Source: Clostridia bacterium | Lineage (GTDB): Bacteria; Bacillota; Clostridia; Oscillospirales; Acutalibacteraceae | Length of the DNA stretch: 6,019 nucleotides | Direction: 5' to 3' | Assembly (NCBI GenBank): GCA_017414725.1 | Contig: JAFQKZ010000055.1 | Coordinates: 1-6,019, forward strand | Shown here: piece after piece, positions 1-4,806 of the stretch | Layout: each line of letters begins with the position of its first letter | How positions within the stretch are numbered: the stretch's first letter is position 1 | Program-made: the position numbers and the translations under genes | Notes under the pieces: model-generated | What the model saw: the letters and a program-made list of their open reading frames with translations, nothing else | Told to the model about the DNA's origin: nothing | Databases searched by the model: none

Positions 1-1
1 A

Positions 2-1291
2 ACTCCATCAGAAAGCGATAATAATATAAATAATCTTGAAAATTACATAAATTCTGAGTATCCTCCGGATATTTTCCCGGTCTGTAATATGCAAGAATTG
101 AAGAAATTCCAAAATAGAGAGAATATTTGGGATTTCAGTAATGCTACAGAATCTAGCTTTAAAAATTTGGTCAATAATATTCCGGAAAATTTAAGATTAA
201 GTTCAAATACTTCGGATAGTTTTGGAATACCTGTAACTTTATCCGGATTTGGTTTAGTTGTCGATCCAAAAATGATATCTTCTTTATTTGGTGGGGACAA
301 GTACCGAATAGTCATGAACGACCTGCAATTGTGTTCATATGACGAGTTTAAAATATTTGTAGATGCTTTGTATAATTATATATATAATAACGAAATTGTA
401 GAGTTTACTTTAAATGAAAAAAATTATAGTTTTGTTGATACTAAAAGTGATTTGAGTAAAAAATTAACAGGTGTATTTTCTGTGCCGTGCGGAAATATTA
501 AATATTCAGGCTCGTACTTGATGAATCCTGTTTTGTCATCATTGTTTAGTACAGCTGCTCATAGTTACATATCCGGAGATTCAATTTCTGAGCAACTTAG
601 CAATGCTCTTATGAGATATTCTGATGTGTTAGAGCTGATTACTCTAAATATTTCAGGTGATAATACTCTTTTGAGTCGTGGCGATGAATTAATTAGCAAC
701 AACAAAAATAGTAATTCACAGGCTATCAAAAGATTTATGAGCGGTAAATCATTGTTTTTACTTGCCAGCACAGAAGACTATAATTCTATGAATATTTTTG
801 ATTCTCTTGTAGCTAAAAGATGTATGTTTATGCCCATAAAAATCCCAAATTCTGAATATGATATAAGCACTTCTGATAGTAATTTAAAAAACAAAATAAA
901 TAAAAGTATTAGTATATATTCTCCAAGATATTATTGTATAAACGCTAAATCTTCGGATAAAGAGAAAAAAGCCGCACAAGAATTTTTAGTGTGGTTCAAA
1001 ACATCAGATTTAGCTAATAAATATGTAATTCCTGAATTTGAGTATGTTCCATACGATATAACTGACGGAAGTGTCATAGATAATTCTTTAAAAAGATCTT
1101 TGATAGAATATTTATCGGAAAATAAATTTTTACCCGGTGTGTTTTACGGAGCTCCAGATAATTGGTGTGATACCATGGGCAAATATATTATAGATAACAT
1201 GTTTAAAAAATCTTTGTGGACACTGCAAGATTTTGAAGATTTTGCAAATTACGGCGTAGACAACTGGATCAAATCTCAAAATAATAATTAA
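2..1291 (+). CDS. Extracellular solute-binding protein of an ABC transporter, N-terminus missing (partial)
   Basis: The frame is open from base 2 with no stop, so the gene begins upstream; the first ATG (89) is internal. About 429 residues are visible, close to a complete mature family-1-type solute-binding protein, so mainly the lipoprotein signal and first strand are lost. Visible hallmarks are PPDIFPVCNMQEL (visible residues about 21-33), which resembles the usual 'PDIF...' segment; FGIPVTLSGFGLVVDP (about residues 74-89), the typical lobe-crossing strand; AIKRFMSGKSLFLLAS, like the 'F..GK.AM' segment; and a late KKAAQEFLVWFKTSDLANKYV helix like the 'A..F..FL' end of the fold. Such proteins capture sugars or oligosaccharides outside the cell and deliver them to membrane permeases. 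No permease or ATPase gene is visible downstream, so the partners must lie upstream or elsewhere. The substrate cannot be read from the sequence. Family assignment is by motif recognition only. Confidence 0.72.
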   Translation, partial: TPSESDNNINNLENYINSEYPPDIFPVCNMQELKKFQNRENIWDFSNATESSFKNLVNNIPENLRLSSNTSDSFGIPVTLSGFGLVVDPKMISSLFGGDKYRIVMNDLQLCSYDEFKIFVDALYNYIYNNEIVEFTLNEKNYSFVDTKSDLSKKLTGVFSVPCGNIKYSGSYLMNPVLSSLFSTAAHSYISGDSISEQLSNALMRYSDVLELITLNISGDNTLLSRGDELISNNKNSNSQAIKRFMSGKSLFLLASTEDYNSMNIFDSLVAKRCMFMPIKIPNSEYDISTSDSNLKNKINKSISIYSPRYYCINAKSSDKEKKAAQEFLVWFKTSDLANKYVIPEFEYVPYDITDGSVIDNSLKRSLIEYLSENKFLPGVFYGAPDNWCDTMGKYIIDNMFKKSLWTLQDFEDFANYGVDNWIKSQNNN

Positions 1292-1312
1292 AAATAAATA
1301 TTAAAATAATAT

Positions 1313-1320
1313 AAAGGAGA
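1313..1320 (+). promoter_or_regulatory. Ribosome binding site of the 174-residue gene
   Basis: AAAGGAGA lies 7 bases before the ATG at 1328, a good Shine-Dalgarno match that supports this start over the adjacent ATG at 1331. Confidence 0.75.
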
Positions 1321-1327
1321 ATTTGCG

Positions 1328-1852
1328 ATGATGGATAATAATACTGGTAACAATATAGAAATAATTGAAGAAGAAGAATTATTTTTAACTAAATATAATT
1401 ATTTATGGAATAAAGACTGTATATCTGATATGTTCAAGGTATTGAAAAATTTCCAGCAAATATCTCCCAGTAGAAGTCTTACGGAATTAATTATTGAACT
1501 CGAAATGGCACACAATAAATTTGTACAAGATATAAAAGATTTACCGGTAATTATGAACTGTAGAACTAAAACCAGTACAGATTCACATTTTGGTGGGCTT
1601 CAATGTATAAATTTCATGGAAAGTATAGTCCGAGCGTGTGATAAATATTTAAATATCCAGACAGATATAAAGCCAAGTAATAATACTTTCGAGGACGGTT
1701 CTTTAAATCAAATCATTTATCAGACAAAATTAAAAGCTAAGCATTGCAGAACTTTTGCTCGTGAAATAGAAAATACTAATAAAAACACCTACAATAATTC
1801 CGGTATCGATAATAGTGCTGAAATTTTTAGGTCTGCGGGGTATACAATATGA
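1328..1852 (+). CDS. Unrecognised 174-residue soluble protein
   Basis: I do not recognise this family. The protein opens with a low-complexity acidic stretch (Asn-rich, then IEIIEEEEL, residues 1-18). What follows looks mainly helical, with no signal peptide, no membrane segment and no obvious catalytic motif. Four cysteines are spread out (about residues 31, 78, 93 and 104), with one more near 141; they do not form a zinc-finger pattern. It lies 36 bases after the solute-binding protein gene with its own ribosome binding site. Its stop codon overlaps the next start as ATGA, so it probably shares an operon and is translationally coupled to the membrane protein downstream. The last 78 codons (from the internal Met at residue 97) are repeated 500 bases downstream at 2116-2352. 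A partner relation to the 2-TM protein or the transporter is inference from position only. Confidence 0.7.
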   Translation: MMDNNTGNNIEIIEEEELFLTKYNYLWNKDCISDMFKVLKNFQQISPSRSLTELIIELEMAHNKFVQDIKDLPVIMNCRTKTSTDSHFGGLQCINFMESIVRACDKYLNIQTDIKPSNNTFEDGSLNQIIYQTKLKAKHCRTFAREIENTNKNTYNNSGIDNSAEIFRSAGYTI

Positions 1853-1867
1853 ATGGAAAGTTTTGGA
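1613..1867 (+). repeat. Direct repeat, upstream copy (end of 174-residue gene plus start of 82-residue gene)
   Basis: This segment recurs at 2113-2367 with a constant offset of 500 bases. Over 1621-1850 versus 2121-2350 I count 9 mismatches in 230 bases and no gaps. Similarity fades on both sides: weak matches reach back to about 1604, and a gapped, decayed match continues forward to about 1895. Confidence 0.95.
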
Positions 1868-2097
1868 CGTATTATACTAACAATTTACTTAAAAATTTGA
1901 AATCGTTTTCAATATTTGTAATTATATGTACTTTGTTGAATATTTGTTTATCGATTATTGTGGCTACTTTGAGAATGGATTTTTCGTATATGAAATCTAT
2001 TGTGTCAATTGAAAATGTTTTAGGTTATATTTTGGCATATGTGATAGTGCTTATATATACACTGGTTCGTAGTTATTATTCTTGGAGAAAAAAATAA
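1849..2097 (+). CDS. Small membrane protein with two predicted TM segments (82 residues), unrecognised
   Basis: The start ATG overlaps the previous stop (ATGA). A G-rich GCGGGG 8 bases upstream is a weak ribosome binding site, so translation probably depends on coupling. Two hydrophobic stretches are clear: residues about 20-41 (from SFSIFVIICTLLNICL onward) and about 56-75 (NVLGYILAYVIVLIYTLV). A basic N-terminal part (KNLKS) and a basic tail (SWRKK) flank them, suggesting both ends are cytoplasmic, with a short outside loop carrying RMDFSYMKS. It resembles no family I can name; toxin-like peptides, holin-like proteins and small transporter accessory subunits all share this layout. The start of this gene was apparently duplicated and has decayed at about 2349-2400. 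Confidence 0.6.
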   Translation: MNGKFWTYYTNNLLKNLKSFSIFVIICTLLNICLSIIVATLRMDFSYMKSIVSIENVLGYILAYVIVLIYTLVRSYYSWRKK

Positions 2098-2112
2098 AAA
2101 TCGAGAATTAAA

Positions 2113-2367
2113 TTTATGAAAAGTATAGTTCGAGCGTGTGATAAATATTTAAATATCCAGACAGATATAAAGCCGAGTAATAATACTTTCGAGGACGGTT
2201 CTTTAAATCAAATCATTTATCAGACAAAATTAAAAGCTAAGCATTGTAGAACTTTTGCTCGTGAAATAGAAAATACTAATAAAAGCACCTACAATACTTC
2301 CGGTATAGACGGTAGTGCTGAAATTTTTAGGTCTGCGGGGTATACAATATAAATGAACAGTTTTAGA
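2113..2367 (+). repeat. Direct repeat, downstream copy
   Basis: Second copy of 1613-1867. The coding part is about 96% identical, but the piece corresponding to the start of the 82-residue gene has its ATG changed to ATA and further changes soon after. Confidence 0.95.
2116..2352 (+). pseudogene. Truncated duplicate of the C-terminal half of the 174-residue gene
   Basis: The 78-codon open frame from the ATG at 2116 copies residues 97-174 of the upstream protein with only four replacements (E to K at the second position, two Asn changes to Ser and Thr, and one Asn to Gly). Four of the nine base changes are silent. The first 96 residues of the parent are missing. Upstream of the ATG there is only a weak purine stretch (CGAGAA at 2102-2107), not a convincing ribosome binding site. 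The frame is the same as that of the preceding 82-residue gene, separated by its TAA and six codons. It is best read as a gene fragment left by tandem duplication. A short translated peptide cannot be excluded, because the frame is intact and still ends at the homologous place. Confidence 0.65.
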
Positions 2368-2400
2368 TATGGTATATTGTGACAACTACTTAATAAACCA
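2349..2400 (+). pseudogene. Decayed remnant of the start of the 82-residue membrane protein gene
   Basis: Directly after the duplicated fragment, bases 2349-2370 align with 1849-1870, the start of the 82-residue gene, but the initiator is ATA and the sixth codon is TAG instead of TGG. With small gaps the similarity reaches the region corresponding to NNLLKN (GACAACTACTTAATAAAC) and then disappears. No membrane-protein frame survives in register. Confidence 0.5.
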
Positions 2401-2678
2401 ACGCATATAGAACAAGAAAACATCATGGAAATAAAACCAATGCTCATGTTTTCCCGCTTAGAGAAACCAGCATATTTAATTCTGCTATCTGGTTTCATTT
2501 TCTGCTATATTGAGCTTTATAATATTTCAAAGAATTTTTGATAACAGCGAAAATAAGTTTAAGTGCTCGACTTAGATTGTGTTAATTTATTGTAATGAAC
2601 AAACAAAGTATTTGTTGCGAAAATTATATTTTATAAAAAACGCATAAATATAAATTTTTTTGAGAACAATACAAACGT
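2401..2678. other. Intergenic AT-rich stretch without a convincing gene
   Basis: This stretch holds no well-supported gene. A 38-codon frame at 2425-2541 encodes a short peptide with one hydrophobic segment (YLILLSGFIFCYI) but has no ribosome binding site. An inverted repeat GAAACCAG/CTGGTTTC (2463-2470 and 2489-2496, 18-base loop) could form a hairpin and is followed by a short T-rich run, so it might end transcription of the upstream genes. The 3' part (2600-2670) is very AT-rich and should contain the promoter of the 43-residue gene, but I could not identify convincing -35 and -10 boxes there. Confidence 0.4.
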
Positions 2679-2685
2679 GGAGGTG
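2679..2685 (+). promoter_or_regulatory. Strong ribosome binding site of the 43-residue peptide gene
   Basis: GGAGGTG is a near-perfect Shine-Dalgarno sequence. The core GGAGG ends 8 bases before the ATG at 2692, which favours that start over the in-frame ATG at 2686, which would be too close. Confidence 0.85.
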
Positions 2686-2691
2686 ATGAAT

Positions 2692-2823
2692 ATGAAATAC
2701 AATGACCATAGAAACAGTTCTGAGAATAAATCTCAAAACGACAATAAAAATAACAGCAATAGTAATTCTACTAATAATAGTAATAGAAATTCTAACAAAA
2801 ATAATTCTAAAAGCTGTAACTAA
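2692..2823 (+). CDS. Asn/Ser-rich 43-residue peptide
   Basis: The frame runs from the ATG at 2692 to a double stop (TAATAA at 2821). I count 17 Asn and 10 Ser among 43 residues, with several Lys/Arg, no hydrophobic segment, and a single Cys next to last (ending SKSCN). The N-terminus MKYNDHRNSSENK is more varied than the rest. Excellent ribosome binding, a double stop and a strong terminator 17 bases later make a real, well-expressed small gene likely despite the low complexity. Such hydrophilic, disordered Asn-rich peptides recall small spore-associated or stress peptides of spore formers, but I cannot assign it to a known family. The single C-terminal Cys could allow disulfide dimers or cross-linking; that is inference. 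No signal peptide is present. Confidence 0.6.
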   Translation: MKYNDHRNSSENKSQNDNKNNSNSNSTNNSNRNSNKNNSKSCN

Positions 2824-2839
2824 TAAATAAATTTTATAA

Positions 2840-2888
2840 AAATTCTTCTATCTTGTTTATATCTCTAAGATAGAAGAATTTGTTTTTA
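2840..2888. terminator. Bidirectional intrinsic terminator between the 43-residue gene and rpoZ
   Basis: A perfect 15-bp stem (2840-2854 pairing with 2867-2881) encloses a 12-base loop. On the + strand it is followed by TGTTTTTA, and on the - strand by TTATAAAATTT. It lies between convergent genes and the rpoZ stop codon is only a few bases away, so it probably serves both directions. Confidence 0.85.
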
Positions 2889-3101
2889 TATAGAACGTTC
2901 GTCGTTGCTCTCCGGCATGTATACTTCATATTTTTGGTCTTTTAGCTCTTCAAACGCCACAATTATCGGCTTTTTGGTAATTTTACGAGTATCTTCATCG
3001 ATTTCTTCCCCAATTCCACGCATCCTACGAGCAACGGCCATAGCTAATGGGAACTTATTTGCTTTACCATTTATCATATCAAGCACATTCAATTTAACCA
3101 T
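2886..3101 (-). CDS. rpoZ: DNA-directed RNA polymerase omega subunit
   Basis: The omega subunit binds the C-terminal part of beta' and helps RNA polymerase assembly and stability. The 71-residue protein has the expected length for a Firmicute omega. It shows the family pattern: an N-terminal VLDMINGKANKFPLAMAVARRMR (residues about 6-28), matching the conserved ligand helix where other omegas have S/RY.LV.AVAKRAR, and a later KKPIIVAFEEL (about 43-53), matching the P...A.EE.. segment. It overlaps the end of gmk by 8 bases, and its ribosome binding site AAGGAGGT (3110-3117) lies inside the last gmk codons, so translation is coupled to gmk. The gmk-rpoZ order is widespread in Firmicutes. In Bacillus coaBC follows; here the unit ends at a terminator instead. 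Confidence 0.93.
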   Translation of the reverse strand: MVKLNVLDMINGKANKFPLAMAVARRMRGIGEEIDEDTRKITKKPIIVAFEELKDQKYEVYMPESNDERSI

Positions 3102-3711
3102 TGTTTAGTACCTCCTTAATATATTCTTGCATTCTGCGAAACAAACAAAACTCACTATCAATAATTTTCAGAATTTTGCCAGCGCACTCGTCAATACTAT
3201 CATTTATTATAACATACTTGTAATTACATGAAAACTCTATCTCACGCTTAGCTTCAGAAATTCGTTTTAGTATAATTTCCTGCGAATCGAGATTCCTGTT
3301 TTTCAGACGATTCGTGAGTTCTTCCAAAGACGGCGGCACTAAAAACATACTAACTGCGTCAGGGAATTTACGTAAAATTTGCTCTCCACCCTGCACCTCA
3401 ATCTCGAGAATAACCGTGTTTCCTGCATCCAGCTCTTTGTTGATTGTGCTCAGCGGCGTTCCATAATAATTCCCACAGTACTCAGCATACTCAAGCATTT
3501 GCCCGGAATTCACAACATCAAAAAATTCTTCTTTAGAAACAAAATAATAATCTTTGCCATGGACTTCGCCATCTCTGGGCTTACGCGTAGTGTACGAAAC
3601 AGATAATTTCAGATCATCTCTCGACGCCAGAACTTTTTTCAACACAGAGTCTTTACCTACACCTGACGGGCCTGAAAAAACCACCAACAAGCCACGCTGT
3701 TTCATCCCCAT
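3094..3711 (-). CDS. gmk: Guanylate kinase
   Basis: Guanylate kinase phosphorylates GMP to GDP with ATP in the cytoplasm, an essential step of guanine nucleotide synthesis. The 205-residue length is normal. The P-loop GPSGVGKDS is at residues 14-22. The GMP-binding region follows with SVSYTTRKPRDGE (37-49), GKDYYFV (52-58) and YGTP (83-86), then the lid region with R..NRNLDSQEIILKRISEAKREIE and the closing YKYVIINDSID. The start at 3711 has a ribosome binding site AAGGAG (3727-3732) at a long 15-base spacing. An ATG two codons later (3705) is possible but is even further away, and an in-frame stop just upstream excludes an earlier start. The gene begins 12 bases after the remA stop and overlaps rpoZ, forming a tight three-gene unit. 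Confidence 0.96.
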   Translation of the reverse strand: MGMKQRGLLVVFSGPSGVGKDSVLKKVLASRDDLKLSVSYTTRKPRDGEVHGKDYYFVSKEEFFDVVNSGQMLEYAEYCGNYYGTPLSTINKELDAGNTVILEIEVQGGEQILRKFPDAVSMFLVPPSLEELTNRLKNRNLDSQEIILKRISEAKREIEFSCNYKYVIINDSIDECAGKILKIIDSEFCLFRRMQEYIKEVLNNG

Positions 3712-3723
3712 AAGCTACAAACT

Positions 3724-3978
3724 CTACTCCTTTGACGTCTTAGACTCATTAAATTTCAAATTTATTTTATCAGAACTCAGATACGACAAAACCACATGGT
3801 CGCTGTCAAAAATCAATACCGACACAGTTTTCCTGCCACACGTAGCATCAATAAGTTTATTATTTTCTTTAGCAAGATGTACTAATTTTTTAACCGGCGC
3901 AGAATCGAAATTCAACACACACAATATTCTCTCTGGACATATTAAATTCCCAAATCCTATATCTATCAAATTACTCAT
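3724..3978 (-). CDS. remA: RemA-family DNA-binding regulator (DUF370)
   Basis: RemA in Bacillus subtilis is a DNA-binding activator of biofilm matrix and osmoprotection genes that forms higher-order rings. This 84-residue protein shows the family pattern: LIDIGFGNLI (residues 4-13), ER at 16-17 equivalent to the DNA-contact Arg18, SAPVKKLVHLAKENNKLIDATCGRKT (26-51), and FDSDHVVLS (57-65). The pair of basic residues equivalent to Arg50-Arg51 is Arg49-Lys50 here. The remA-gmk-rpoZ order matches Bacillus, where yloC precedes it; here tRNA-Cys takes that place, 19 bases upstream. The AGGAG ribosome binding site (3988-3992) lies between the tRNA 3' end and the ATG, so the gene appears to be expressed from the tRNA transcript. 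Whether it controls matrix genes in this organism is unknown. Confidence 0.9.
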   Translation of the reverse strand: MSNLIDIGFGNLICPERILCVLNFDSAPVKKLVHLAKENNKLIDATCGRKTVSVLIFDSDHVVLSYLSSDKINLKFNESKTSKE

Positions 3979-3987
3979 ATCAGATAA

Positions 3988-3992
3988 CTCCT
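3988..3992 (-). promoter_or_regulatory. Ribosome binding site of remA, directly behind tRNA-Cys
   Basis: AGGAG lies 9 bases upstream of the remA ATG and only 5 bases from the CCA end of tRNA-Cys. It supports the start at 3978. Confidence 0.75.
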
Positions 3993-3997
3993 ACACT

Positions 3998-4071
3998 TGG
4001 AGGCGCCACCCAGATTCGAACTGGGGATAGAGGTTTTGCAGACCTCGGCCTTACCACTTGGCTATAGCGCC
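3998..4071 (-). tRNA. tRNA-Cys (anticodon GCA)
   Basis: The cloverleaf is complete. The acceptor GGCGCTA pairs with TGGCGCC, the discriminator is T as expected for Cys, and CCA is encoded. The anticodon arm is GAGGT-CTGCAAA-ACCTC, giving GCA with U33 in place. The T-arm carries TTCGAAT. It is the last of five tRNAs on this strand and is followed 19 bases later by remA. Confidence 0.96.
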
Positions 4072-4081
4072 TAAAATAAAC

Positions 4082-4157
4082 TGGAGCGGATGACGGGGCT
4101 CGAACCCGCTACCTCCACCTTGGCAAGGTGGCGCTCTACCAGATGAGCTACATCCGC
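4082..4157 (-). tRNA. tRNA-Gly (anticodon GCC)
   Basis: The acceptor GCGGATG pairs with CATCCGC, followed by discriminator T and an encoded CCA. The anticodon arm is CCACC-TTGCCAA-GGTGG, reading GCC. The T-loop TTCGAGC is normal. It is separated from tRNA-Cys by only 10 bases, so the two are cotranscribed. Confidence 0.96.
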
Positions 4158-4219
4158 ACTTTCTACATCCTGTTTTTACTTATCTATTTACACTTCTAAT
4201 TTATATTTCCAAATCTTAT

Positions 4220-4228
4220 ATTATATCA
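4220..4228 (-). promoter_or_regulatory. Probable extended -10 promoter upstream of tRNA-Gly
   Basis: TGATATAAT on the - strand is a perfect extended -10 (TGnTATAAT). No good -35 hexamer is seen 16-18 bases upstream, as is common for extended -10 promoters. It lies in the 106-base spacer between tRNA-Phe and tRNA-Gly and would start transcripts near 4213 that cover tRNA-Gly, tRNA-Cys and remA-gmk-rpoZ. Confidence 0.5.
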
Positions 4229-4263
4229 CTTTTATATTAATTTACTCTGATTTTTAGATTTCC

Positions 4264-4339
4264 TGGTGCCTCCGGGTGGAATCGAACCACCGACACAAGG
4301 ATTTTCGGTCCTTTGCTCTACCAACTGAGCTACAGAGGC
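4264..4339 (-). tRNA. tRNA-Phe (anticodon GAA) with C at position 33
   Basis: The acceptor GCCTCTG pairs with CGGAGGC; discriminator A and CCA follow. The anticodon arm is AAGGA-CCGAAAA-TCCTT, which reads GAA. Position 33 is C (base 4307 on the + strand is G), where nearly all elongator tRNAs have U. The D-arm and T-arm (TTCGATT) are normal and all stems are intact, so the gene does not look like a pseudogene. Confidence 0.93.
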
Positions 4340-4409
4340 AACCTGCGTTTCGAGCTCTAACATACTATGCACCAAAGTCAAAACAAATTACAAAGATATT
4401 AATAAATAC

Positions 4410-4486
4410 TGGCGACCCGGAACGGGCTCGAACCGTCGACCTCTAGCGTGACAGGCTAGCGTTCTAACCAACTGAACTACCGGGCC
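4410..4486 (-). tRNA. tRNA-Asp (anticodon GTC)
   Basis: The acceptor GGCCCGG pairs with CCGGGTC, including one G-U pair. The discriminator is G as expected for Asp, and CCA is encoded. The anticodon arm is CTAGC-CTGTCAC-GCTAG, reading GTC. It lies 15 bases downstream of tRNA-Val in the same transcript. Confidence 0.96.
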
Positions 4487-4501
4487 GTATTTTCAATATC
4501 T

Positions 4502-4578
4502 TGGTGGGAACAACAGGACTCGAACCTGTGACCCCTTGCTTGTAAGGCAAGTGCTCTAACCAACTGAGCTATGCTCCC
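4502..4578 (-). tRNA. tRNA-Val (anticodon TAC)
   Basis: The acceptor GGGAGCA pairs with TGTTCCC; discriminator A and CCA follow. The anticodon arm is CTTGC-CTTACAA-GCAAG, reading TAC. It is the first gene of the - strand tRNA cluster, about 23 bases after the predicted transcription start. Confidence 0.96.
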
Positions 4579-4608
4579 CCAAATTCACACTCCACACTTA
4601 CACATTTA

Positions 4609-4638
4609 ATATTACTAAATTACACATGTGTTTGTCAA
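4609..4638 (-). promoter_or_regulatory. Promoter of the Val-Asp-Phe tRNA cluster
   Basis: On the - strand a perfect -35 TTGACA (4633-4638) is followed after 18 bases by TAATAT (4609-4614), a 4/6 match to the -10 box that keeps the essential first TA and last T. Transcription would start near 4601, just before tRNA-Val. Confidence 0.65.
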
Positions 4639-4719
4639 CAATTAATTTACGAATTTATATTTTTTACATATATTTAACTTATAAGTCTTGTTTTTTGTGC
4701 ACTTTTGTTATATTTGAAA

Positions 4720-4748
4720 CAAAAAAAGAACGCTAATGCGTCCCTCTT
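4720..4748 (-). terminator. Intrinsic terminator of the HPr-family gene
   Basis: On the - strand GGACGC-ATTA-GCGTTC forms a 6-bp stem with a 4-base loop, extendable by weaker A-T and G-T pairs, followed directly by seven T residues. It lies about 60 bases after the HPr stop codon. A separate inverted repeat TACGTCA/TGACGTA (4781-4787 and 4796-4802) sits right at the end of the gene and lacks a T-tract. Confidence 0.85.
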
Positions 4749-4806
4749 AATAAACAATAATCTTTTCAAAATCTTGATACTACGTCAACATCAAATGACG
4801 TATATC

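Noticed and set aside
43..771. - strand frames opposite the solute-binding protein gene (43-315 and 565-771)
   Set aside because: They are fully antisense to a gene with clear family motifs, lack ribosome binding sites and have no recognisable product.
2289..2498. 69-codon - strand frame across the duplicated fragment's end
   Set aside because: It reads antisense through the repeat and decayed sequence, with no ribosome binding site or family similarity.
2425..2541. 38-codon + strand frame with one hydrophobic segment
   Set aside because: No ribosome binding site precedes it and hydrophobic frames arise easily in T-rich DNA; it does not clearly match the 82-residue membrane protein.
2700..2820. 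Repeated AAT/AGT triplets that could suggest a microsatellite or CRISPR-like array
   Set aside because: The repetition follows Asn and Ser codons in one frame with irregular order; there are no spacers or constant repeat units.
2905..3606. + strand frames opposite rpoZ and gmk (2905-3108 and 3379-3606)
   Set aside because: They are antisense shadows of two strongly recognised genes.
3554..4030. 158-codon + strand frame opposite gmk, remA and tRNA-Cys
   Set aside because: It is antisense to two well-supported genes and its end (HPDSNWG) is the typical translation of a reversed tRNA T-arm; it is a shadow frame.
4781..4802. Inverted repeat TACGTCA/TGACGTA at the HPr gene end as a second terminator
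   Set aside because: The stem is 7 bp with an 8-base loop and no T-tract follows, while a proper terminator lies about 40 bases further on.
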